This document shows positions 1 to 6,193 of a stretch of 12,963 nt of DNA, one piece after another. Made by a program: the position numbers and the translations under genes. The DNA is from Bacteriovoracaceae bacterium. Its GTDB lineage: Bacteria > Bdellovibrionota > Bacteriovoracia > Bacteriovoracales > Bacteriovoracaceae. Each line of letters opens with the position of its first letter. The stretch's first letter is position 1. The notes beneath the pieces are model-generated. The model was not told the origin of the DNA and did not search any database. It saw nothing but the letters and a program-made list of their open reading frames with translations. The stretch lies in assembly GCA_023146355.1 (NCBI GenBank), contig JAGLCH010000158.1, positions 1 to 12,963 on the forward strand. The letters are read 5' to 3'.

Positions 1-108
1 CCTTAGCTCAACCTAACGGATGGTAATTATTATACAGAAGTATACTTATTTTTTTTGCTAACCCAAAAAAGTGTATATTGCTAAAAAAAAGATTACTAGG
101 AGAAATAA

Positions 109-1374
109 ATGTACGGAAAAAAACTATTCCTCAGCTTAGGGTTGGTAAGCGCAATATGTTCAGTCGGAGTACAGGCAGAAGATATTAACTCGACTAACTC
201 GATTGACTCGATTGAAATATCGGTTTCCTACTATATTAATGCCTTAACGCTCAATGTAAGAGACGCAGAGAGAAATATTCTTGGAAGGCTTTCAGTTAAC
301 GATGAGGTAACTGTAATCTCTACTGAAACTCCACTTGGGGGTGACTATGTTGAAATTGATATTGGAAAGAATCATATTAAAGCTTCAAGCTCATACTATG
401 TCAGTTACAAATTCCTAACTACTACAAAAGAACCTACCACTGACTTTAAATATTTTGTGGTCCAAAACATTGCGACTGAGAAAGTTCGGATTTATGAAAA
501 AATTTGTGAAAACGATATTTGCGCCAATAAAATGGTCTTTGAAACAGAGGTTGCCGTTGGAGAAAATGCCCCAAAAACAAAATCTGTTCTAGGGAGATTT
601 TCGATTTCAAGATGGCATAAGTTCTATCAGGATGGTGCACAACACTACCCTAGCTGGTACTCAGAAAACCTACGCTTCCCCCCAAAGGCAGGATCATCAG
701 CTCTCGCCTGGACCAAGAAAAAATATCTCCATAACGGACAGAAATCAGGAACGAGAGGAGCATTTGGGTGGTACACAGCTTACCTTGGTCCTAATGCCAG
801 CTATCAATGGATGCACGGAACAATTGGTTGGGGAAAAGATAAAGATAAGTTTATCAAGCAGACTAAGGGATTTTGGGCAAATGTATTTGCAGACCCACGT
901 AGCCATGGCTGTACAAGACTTAATAATGAGGCCATAGCTTATGCAAGAAGCATTCTACCTGTTGGTACTCCCGTCTATAAGGTTTACGCTATTGAAAAGC
1001 TTCATGATAGCTCGCGTTCAAGATATAACTATTCTAGAAAACCTTGGGACTATATTTTAACAACAGATAAGGATTCTGTTTCTGATAGAAACTATGTATT
1101 AGAGAATTTACCTTCAGAGACATTCTTGGAGCGAGGTAGCTTCGATATGGATACATACCCAAGCATTGTCAGTTATAAAAAGAAACCAAAGAAAACTGAA
1201 TCGGGAAATACATATGGAATATCTTCATATGACATGAAAGGAGTATTTTACATCGATATTGGAATGTTTGAAAACTATAGTCATCCACGATCATTAAGAG
1301 TTCGAGGATATAAAGACCGAAATTTCCCTTTCTATGTACTAACTAAAAACTACTCTGACCAACTAGCATATTAA
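109..1374 (+). CDS. Secreted L,D-transpeptidase (SH3-like + YkuD domain)
   Basis: Exported peptidoglycan enzyme of the YkuD family, which makes 3-3 cross-links or attaches/exchanges residues at the D-centre of stem peptides in the periplasm. Residues 1-23 form a Sec signal peptide ending VQA. Residues about 42-104 look like a bacterial SH3 domain (LNVRD near 48). Residues about 115-295 are the YkuD domain with HG at 236-237 and the catalytic SHGCTRLN motif (His266, Cys268). The H236-to-S265 interval is longer than in compact YkuD proteins. About 120 C-terminal residues match nothing I recognise. The start is set by AGGAG at 98-102, six bases before the ATG. Upstream there is only a weak -10-like TATATT (74-79) with no convincing -35. 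Family is confident; whether it acts on the cell's own wall or a prey wall is unknown. Confidence 0.9.
   Translation: MYGKKLFLSLGLVSAICSVGVQAEDINSTNSIDSIEISVSYYINALTLNVRDAERNILGRLSVNDEVTVISTETPLGGDYVEIDIGKNHIKASSSYYVSYKFLTTTKEPTTDFKYFVVQNIATEKVRIYEKICENDICANKMVFETEVAVGENAPKTKSVLGRFSISRWHKFYQDGAQHYPSWYSENLRFPPKAGSSALAWTKKKYLHNGQKSGTRGAFGWYTAYLGPNASYQWMHGTIGWGKDKDKFIKQTKGFWANVFADPRSHGCTRLNNEAIAYARSILPVGTPVYKVYAIEKLHDSSRSRYNYSRKPWDYILTTDKDSVSDRNYVLENLPSETFLERGSFDMDTYPSIVSYKKKPKKTESGNTYGISSYDMKGVFYIDIGMFENYSHPRSLRVRGYKDRNFPFYVLTKNYSDQLAY
187..213 (+). repeat. Three tandem 9-bp repeats in the post-signal linker
   Basis: AACTCGACT, AACTCGATT and GACTCGATT follow each other in frame and encode Asn-Ser-Thr, Asn-Ser-Ile, Asp-Ser-Ile. 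They lie a few residues after the predicted signal peptide cleavage site of the L,D-transpeptidase, in what should be a flexible linker. Unit changes would keep the frame. Confidence 0.8.
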
Positions 1375-1408
1375 TTTTTTTCAAAAATTTGAGATTTTAC
1401 TTTTCATA

Positions 1409-1438
1409 AGAGAGACTTGCTTTGCGGCAAGTCTCTCT
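1409..1438. terminator. Hairpin between convergent genes, probable bidirectional terminator
   Basis: A perfect 12-bp inverted repeat, AGAGAGACTTGC (1409-1420) and GCAAGTCTCTCT (1427-1438), with a 6-base loop. It lies between the stop of the L,D-transpeptidase (1374) and the stop of the acs gene (1446, opposite strand). The T-tracts on either side are weak (ATTTGATTT on the + side), so efficiency is uncertain, but position and stem strength suit termination in both directions. Confidence 0.7.
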
Positions 1439-1445
1439 ATTTGAT

Positions 1446-3617
1446 TTATTGCTTAATAATTCTTATTGCACTGAAAGGTCTTTCAATGGACCTAAATACT
1501 GGAATCCCTTCCGCTTCTACCCACTGACAATACTCATTATAAATGGAACCACAATCTACAACTACAGCTATTGGCCTATGATCATTCTCACTGGAAATTG
1601 ATTTCAGCTCAGTGCAGAACAAAGTGACTTCCTCTTTAGAGAATGGATTGAGCTTTTCAGTTAGAGGTATAACAGAAACAATAACTGCATCGGCCTCCGT
1701 TTCAGCAAAAAAACGAGCACCGTCAAGGTACATTTCTCTTCCTGCCGAGGGAGTGATATCAAATGGGTTTGCAGAACCAACTAGACCCTTAAGACCATTT
1801 TTCTCAATTAGAGCTGATAGTTTTTCGTGATCAGACCCAGTCATTCTTTTCAAGAGATTAGCACGCCCTGTAATCTTATCCTCACCGAGGTGATCGGCGG
1901 TACCAACAGTCTCATAGCCAGCATTGCTCATTACACCAACAGAGTTGATATTGGTATGCTTAGGATAAGCTGAAAGCCATTTTAAAACTGATGAGTAATC
2001 AGCAAAGCTTTCACAGATGATAATTCCTGCTTCTGTCAGAACTTTCTTTTGAAGATCATAGTTTCCGGCCATAGATCCTGTGTGCCCTGCAGCTGCTTCT
2101 TGACCCTCAGTACTTCTACCACCTTTATAAAGTACTACATGCTTGCCCTTAGCAATCGCCTCTTTCGCTTTTTCAGCAAGACGTACACACTCATGGGTAT
2201 CAAAACCTTCAACGTAAGTTGCGATAACATCGATATTTGAATCTTCTTTATAAACATCAACAAAATCACTAACCTTCATATCAATTTGGTTACCAATACA
2301 GTGAGCATACTTAATTGGTAGACTCTCCATAGTAGAGATTCTTGTGATAAAGAATGCTCCAGACTGACTAACAAAAGAGATGTTCCCTTTTGGGCTAAAA
2401 GTAATGGGAAGACGCTCTCTTGAAATAAAGAGAGTTGAAAGGTCTAACTCAGAGAGAACAACTCCAAGTGAGTTTGGTCCAATAAGAGTTGGAGTCCACT
2501 CTCCTTTAGCTCTTCTTTCCGAAAGCATCCCTTTAACTTTATCAACCAGATGGTCTTTGTCCGCACCATCACCAATTCCTCCGGCAACGATATAAACTAA
2601 GTCCGCTCCACCACCTTGTTTACAAAGCTGCTCGAGTGTTGCAACGGTGATTGGTGCCGGCAAGGCAAGTAAAAGAGCGTCAACAGGATTATCGAGCAGA
2701 TGACTGACATCATTGACTGCTTTTACTCCTCTAAATTCCGTAGCCTTTGGCTTAATAACAGTTAGGTTCTCAATCCCAAGTTTTGAATTAATTAGGTTAT
2801 TGAGAATAAGGCCGCCAAAATTTCCTGGTTTATCAGACACTCCAGCAATAGCAACGGTTTTGGGACGTAGTACTTGCTCAGGATTGATATTTCCTTTTGC
2901 AGGAACAACAACCTCTTTCCCTTGAACTCCGACACCATCGATTGCCATTGGAACACCTTGACCATCAAGGACCACCGGATTCATTTCGAGAAGATCCAAG
3001 CATTCCTTCTCAACAACCTTAGCAACTTCCCAGAGTCCTTTTACAAAACTGAAAAGTGTTTCTTCAGTCGCAAGCTCTTTACCCTGACGTAAAGTACCGA
3101 GCCATACGCGCCCGATCCAGTGATTTTTCAACTCTTCAAATGCACGCTCTGGTGTCATTACTGCGATTGGCCATTGAAGAATTTTTGACTTGAGCTCGAG
3201 GGCCCAAGCTTCGGTATGGATACCACCAATACCAAAATTAATAATTGTTCCTGAGGAGTCATCTCTATTGATACTTACAAAACCTTCACTTGGAAGATTG
3301 CTAGTAGTTTTAAAAGGAACCATGGCACAAACGAGAGTTTCGATGTACTCATACTTCCCTTTAAGATTCATCATTATTTCTTTATGAGTCTCCATCATAT
3401 TAGATTTTGAAAACTCTATAAATTTGAGGGCACCTTCATCAGACTTATGCCAAAGATCTTTGGCCAGACCTTTTACGACAACACGCTCTCCCTCTTTAAA
3501 TGGAAGTGCATCAATATCGGCCTCTGTGCACTCAGGATTTAGAGTTCCAAATAGTGGAGTCCCTACGCCATTTTCCTTAAGTAAATTATAAACTTTTGAT
3601 TCATGAATAAAACTCAT
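1446..3617 (-). CDS. ADP-forming acyl-CoA synthetase, beta-alpha fusion
   Basis: Nucleoside-diphosphate-forming acetate/acyl-CoA ligase, which converts acyl-CoA + ADP + Pi to acid + ATP + CoA (reversible). Residues about 1-232 are the ATP-grasp (beta) part, with HKSD (His57, aligned by eye with the second phosphohistidine of archaeal enzymes) and EMNPV at 211-215. Residues about 245-350 are the CoA-binding Rossmann domain (GVSDKPGNFG at 259). Residues about 380-723 are the two CoA-ligase domains, with SQSGA at 417-421 and the phosphohistidine motif GHTGSMAG (His512). The more usual fused order is alpha then beta; here it is reversed. The start is fixed by AGGAG (3628-3624) six bases upstream and by an in-frame stop directly before the ATG. 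It follows iorA-iorB but lies beyond their terminator. Likely substrates are aryl- or branched acyl-CoA made by IorAB (inference). Confidence 0.88.
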   Translation of the reverse strand: MSFIHESKVYNLLKENGVGTPLFGTLNPECTEADIDALPFKEGERVVVKGLAKDLWHKSDEGALKFIEFSKSNMMETHKEIMMNLKGKYEYIETLVCAMVPFKTTSNLPSEGFVSINRDDSSGTIINFGIGGIHTEAWALELKSKILQWPIAVMTPERAFEELKNHWIGRVWLGTLRQGKELATEETLFSFVKGLWEVAKVVEKECLDLLEMNPVVLDGQGVPMAIDGVGVQGKEVVVPAKGNINPEQVLRPKTVAIAGVSDKPGNFGGLILNNLINSKLGIENLTVIKPKATEFRGVKAVNDVSHLLDNPVDALLLALPAPITVATLEQLCKQGGGADLVYIVAGGIGDGADKDHLVDKVKGMLSERRAKGEWTPTLIGPNSLGVVLSELDLSTLFISRERLPITFSPKGNISFVSQSGAFFITRISTMESLPIKYAHCIGNQIDMKVSDFVDVYKEDSNIDVIATYVEGFDTHECVRLAEKAKEAIAKGKHVVLYKGGRSTEGQEAAAGHTGSMAGNYDLQKKVLTEAGIIICESFADYSSVLKWLSAYPKHTNINSVGVMSNAGYETVGTADHLGEDKITGRANLLKRMTGSDHEKLSALIEKNGLKGLVGSANPFDITPSAGREMYLDGARFFAETEADAVIVSVIPLTEKLNPFSKEEVTLFCTELKSISSENDHRPIAVVVDCGSIYNEYCQWVEAEGIPVFRSIERPFSAIRIIKQ

Positions 3618-3648
3618 TCATCACTCCTACTGCCGCCAGCACACACAT
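3601..3648 (-). CDS. Putative 15-codon leader ORF overlapping the acs start
   Basis: ATG at 3648 is preceded by AAGGAG (3662-3657), eight bases away. The ORF reads MCVLAAVGVMNEFYS and stops at 3601, inside the acs coding region but in another frame, overlapping its start by 17 nt. Its translation would run across the acs ribosome site, so it could couple or tune acs translation. The peptide shows no obvious run of regulatory amino acids. It may also be chance; only the good ribosome site and the overlap support it. Confidence 0.35.
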   Translation of the reverse strand: MCVLAAVGVMNEFYS

Positions 3649-3685
3649 ACAGGGTGCTCCTTAGGCATACATAAATCGTATTAAT

Positions 3686-3712
3686 AAAAAAAAGGCACCC
3701 TCAAAGGGTGCC
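3686..3712 (-). terminator. Rho-independent terminator after iorB
   Basis: On the - strand the 7-bp stem GGCACCC / GGGTGCC (3712-3706 and 3700-3694) with a 5-base loop is followed by eight T (3693-3686). It starts eight bases after the iorB stop. It separates iorAB from acs, so acs depends on read-through or on its own promoter in the 70 bases beyond, where I see no clear -35/-10 pair. Confidence 0.9.
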
Positions 3713-3719
3713 CATATCA

Positions 3720-4295
3720 TTAAAGTTTTTGTCCATAGCGGAAAGCGACAAGATTTTTCTGTATAACAGCATCACCTTTTGCTTTAAACCTTTCTGTAAA
3801 TACTTGTTCCCAAATTTCGTCAGAGAACGGCATTTTCTTAGATGCAACACCTAGGAGAACAACATTTCCAGCGTGACGGTTCTCAAGCTCTTTTGCAACT
3901 GCATCAGTATCAACAGTAATAATACCTTCAACTTTCTTAACTTCAGCAATTACTTGATCAACATCTGGGTATCCTGCCATATTAATAACAGGGGTCATTG
4001 ATGAAGCAACGAGTGCGTCTTCACTCATAAGAGGAAGATAACGAAGAGTTTCAAGTGGCTCAATCCCGAGAAGAACATCTCCTGACCCTTCAAGAAGGAT
4101 TGGACTTGTAACAGGTGCTTTTGAGAAAAGAATCTGTGCATTAACAGATCCACCACGTTGACTCATTCCGTGAACTTCAGATTGAATAGTGTGATAACCA
4201 GCTTTCCAGGCAGCTCCAAGAACTAGCTGAGCAACAGTGATAGCACCTTGTCCACCAACACCAGCAACAACAATCGTAAATACTTTTTCGGTCAT
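3720..4295 (-). CDS. iorB: Indolepyruvate oxidoreductase subunit beta (IorB)
   Basis: Gamma-domain (POR/VOR gamma type) subunit of a thiamine-dependent 2-oxoacid:acceptor oxidoreductase, working in the cytoplasm with IorA. The N-terminus has the family's GVGGQGAITVAQ motif (about residues 12-23), followed by SEVHGMSQRGGSVNAQI, a hallmark of this subunit. The 191-residue length is usual. An ORF opens further upstream at 4322, but the start at 4295 is preferred: AGGAG (4307-4303) lies seven bases before it and the upstream codons are the end of iorA. Only one base separates the iorA stop from this ATG, and the ribosome site is inside iorA, so translation is probably coupled. The protein has no cysteine at all, so it cannot carry an Fe-S cluster. 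Confidence 0.9.
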   Translation of the reverse strand: MTEKVFTIVVAGVGGQGAITVAQLVLGAAWKAGYHTIQSEVHGMSQRGGSVNAQILFSKAPVTSPILLEGSGDVLLGIEPLETLRYLPLMSEDALVASSMTPVINMAGYPDVDQVIAEVKKVEGIITVDTDAVAKELENRHAGNVVLLGVASKKMPFSDEIWEQVFTERFKAKGDAVIQKNLVAFRYGQKL

Positions 4296-4296
4296 C

Positions 4297-5934
4297 TTAC
4301 TTCTCCTCTTTCTTAGCGGCAATTTTTTTGTAGTAACCTTTTCTCATGGCCTCAATACAGTCACGTCTAAAAATAAGAACTGTAGGTGTTGGTTTCTGAA
4401 GAGCAGCTAAACATTTTGCAACATTTTCTTCGTGATTTTTCTTAAGAGGAGTCATGGTGATGATATCTTCTTCAGGGTAACCTGCGGCACGAGCAGTATC
4501 TTCAATTCTGTTCATAACAACAGTTTGTTGCTGACCAGTCATTGCTGTGATTCTGTTATCCATAATAATGAAGTTAACATTCTTTTTGCAGTCTGCTGCT
4601 GCAGTCATAATGTTAATTCCAGAGTGGAAGAAAGTAGAGTCACCAAGAACACCAACTGACGGCGCATGGCCACTCATTGCTGCTCCGTATGCCATACCAA
4701 AAGATCCACCCATCTCTATAGTCGCGTGAATAGCATTATATGGCTCACTATAGCCGAGAGTGTAACATCCGATATCGCCGAATACTCTTTGGTCCTCATT
4801 TCCATTAAGCTTGTATGCCTCTTTAAGTGCGAGGAATGCATCAGCATGTCCACACCCATCACATAACTTAGGCGGGCGAATAGCAAGATCCATTGTAGCT
4901 TCAGCTTTTGCTTTGGGAAGCGGAAGATCAAGTGCCATTCTTAGCTTCTTAGGAGTAAGTTCTCCGTCAATCGTAAGCGCCTCATCACGACGACCACGAA
5001 TCTTAACTTCAGATCCATAGGCCTTATCGATAAGTCTATCTTCAAGCATTGGATAACTTTCTTCAAATACGATTATTTCGTCATTATTTGCAAGAAGATC
5101 GTTGATAAGCTTTTCATCGATTGGATACGCCTTAATATCAAGCCTTGAATAGTCAGCGACTGATGGCTCTTCAATTAGGAGTTGCTCAAAATAAGCTTTC
5201 CCCATACCACTTGTAACAACTGCTTTTCGAGAAGGCTTGCTACAAAGAGAATTGAAAGTATTGTTCTCTTGTGCGAAGTCAACCTGACGAGCACGAAGAT
5301 CTCTATTTCTAACTCTTGCATTTTGCGGCATTAAAACCCACTGAGTTTTTGACTCAATTGACTGCATTCCACGCTCTGCGATAGGTCTTGTTTCATTTCG
5401 ATTAACAATACCTCTTGAGTGAGAGGTTCTTGTAGTCATACGAATCATAATAGGCATATTCAACTTCTCAGAGAGGTCAAATGCTGCATACGTCATGTCA
5501 TATACTTCTTGTGGATTTGATGGCTCAAGACAAGGCATCATAGCAAACTGAGCGAGAACTCTTGAGTCCTGTTCATTTTGAGAAGAGTGCATACTTGGGT
5601 CGTCAGCAACAAGAAGGACTAATCCACCGTTTGCTCCAGTGAGAGCAGAGCTGATGAATGGGTCCATTGCGACATTTAGTCCAACGTGCTTCATTGTACA
5701 GATAGAGCGTTTTCCTACATATGAACAACCAAGCGCCATCTCGTAACCAACTTTTTCATTTGGTCCCCATTTAGCAGTTCTTCCGTCATTCATGTTTTCA
5801 ATTAGTGCTTCTCCCGCTTCAAATACTTCAGTTGAAGGGGTTCCTGGATAACCAAAAAAGCCGTAAAGACCAGCATCGATTGCTGCCATTGCCGCTGCTT
5901 CGTTTCCAAGGGCCAAAAATTGCTTTTGATCCAT
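4297..5934 (-). CDS. iorA: Indolepyruvate oxidoreductase subunit alpha (IorA), lacking the ferredoxin domain
   Basis: Thiamine-diphosphate subunit that oxidatively decarboxylates (aryl) 2-oxoacids to acyl-CoA. The N-terminal domain shows GYPGTPSTEVFE (near residue 28). The C-terminal thiamine-binding domain has CDGCGH (Cys358, Cys361), GDIGCYTLGY, and GDSTFFHSGIN from residue 431. The family normally continues into a domain with two [4Fe-4S] motifs (CxxCxxCxxxCP) and reaches roughly 600-650 residues. This chain stops at 545 with a lysine-rich tail, and iorB follows immediately, leaving no room for a frameshifted remnant. An ATG at 5946 adds four codons. The one at 5934 is preferred, with GAGG six bases before it, whereas the upstream ATG has no usable site. 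First gene of the operon, with its own strong promoter. Substrate preference is not proven. Confidence 0.88.
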   Translation of the reverse strand: MDQKQFLALGNEAAAMAAIDAGLYGFFGYPGTPSTEVFEAGEALIENMNDGRTAKWGPNEKVGYEMALGCSYVGKRSICTMKHVGLNVAMDPFISSALTGANGGLVLLVADDPSMHSSQNEQDSRVLAQFAMMPCLEPSNPQEVYDMTYAAFDLSEKLNMPIMIRMTTRTSHSRGIVNRNETRPIAERGMQSIESKTQWVLMPQNARVRNRDLRARQVDFAQENNTFNSLCSKPSRKAVVTSGMGKAYFEQLLIEEPSVADYSRLDIKAYPIDEKLINDLLANNDEIIVFEESYPMLEDRLIDKAYGSEVKIRGRRDEALTIDGELTPKKLRMALDLPLPKAKAEATMDLAIRPPKLCDGCGHADAFLALKEAYKLNGNEDQRVFGDIGCYTLGYSEPYNAIHATIEMGGSFGMAYGAAMSGHAPSVGVLGDSTFFHSGINIMTAAADCKKNVNFIIMDNRITAMTGQQQTVVMNRIEDTARAAGYPEEDIITMTPLKKNHEENVAKCLAALQKPTPTVLIFRRDCIEAMRKGYYKKIAAKKEEK

Positions 5935-5950
5935 TTGGTACCTCATGTTT

Positions 5951-5966
5951 AGGGTTTAAAATCCCT
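5951..5966. promoter_or_regulatory. Imperfect palindrome over the iorAB transcription start
   Basis: AGGGTTTAAAATCCCT pairs at six of eight positions (AGGG/CCCT arms plus inner TT/AA). It covers the predicted start point just downstream of the -10 box, where a bound repressor would block transcription. The regulator is unknown and none is encoded in the window. Confidence 0.5.
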
Positions 5967-5969
5967 ATA

Positions 5970-5998
5970 ATTATATGAACGTAGGGTCACTTTGGCAA
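5970..5998 (-). promoter_or_regulatory. Sigma70-like promoter of iorAB
   Basis: On the - strand, TTGCCA (5998-5993) and TATAAT (5975-5970) are separated by 17 bases, close to consensus. The predicted start point is near 5963, giving a leader of about 29 nt to the iorA ATG at 5934. Confidence 0.8.
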
Positions 5999-6134
5999 AC
6001 AAGGGCAAGCTAAAGTTGAGGCGAAATACAAAACTAATCCTTATGACTCCACCTCCTTGATAATTGGTCCGTTTAAGCATTTTGCCCAAAGAAACCATAG
6101 GATTTATTTACATGCATATTAAGTACTCGATATA

Positions 6135-6151
6135 TTTTTCAATTTGAAAAA
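6135..6151. promoter_or_regulatory. 17-bp inverted repeat upstream of the 6194 gene
   Basis: TTTTTCAA (6135-6142) and TTGAAAAA (6144-6151) are perfect inverted copies around one T. The centre lies 18 bases before the CATAAT box, at the -35 position of the predicted promoter, so it may be an operator or activator site. A similar TTTCAATTGGGAA (11585-11597) occurs before the gene at 11630. The rest of the divergent interval (5999-6134) shows nothing else I can identify. Confidence 0.45.
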
Positions 6152-6157
6152 GGGCCA

Positions 6158-6166
6158 TGGCATAAT
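6158..6166 (+). promoter_or_regulatory. Extended -10 promoter for the 6194 gene
   Basis: TGG-CATAAT fits an extended -10 element (TGn plus hexamer) and needs only a weak -35; TTCAAT at 6138-6143 has 17-base spacing. The predicted start is near 6173, about 20 bases before the ATG. The same ten bases, ATGGCATAAT, occur before the gene at 11630. Confidence 0.5.
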
Positions 6167-6193
6167 TTTATCCAGCATGATACCTAGAGTCAC

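Noticed and set aside
31..44. Short inverted repeat TATAC-AGAA-GTATA upstream of the first gene
   Set aside because: Five-base arms in AT-rich DNA are expected by chance and no promoter is aligned with it.
446..937. Overlapping ORFs on both strands inside the L,D-transpeptidase gene
   Set aside because: They lie in other frames of a clear coding region, lack ribosome sites and have no recognisable protein features.
1612..3387. Several + strand ORFs of 60-75 codons opposite acs
   Set aside because: They are antisense shadows of a long gene with convincing domains; their proteins look like frame artefacts.
4297..4320. Possible frameshift hiding the missing ferredoxin domain of IorA
   Set aside because: iorB starts one base after the iorA stop with its ribosome site inside iorA, so there is no room for a remnant.
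4432..5020. ORFs on both strands within iorA
   Set aside because: They overlap the conserved thiamine-binding region and have no independent support.
6048..6056. CACCTCCTT resembling the 3' end of 16S rRNA (its complement is a perfect Shine-Dalgarno sequence)
   Set aside because: The flanking bases do not match 16S rRNA, and no start codon follows at a suitable distance on the other strand; most likely chance.
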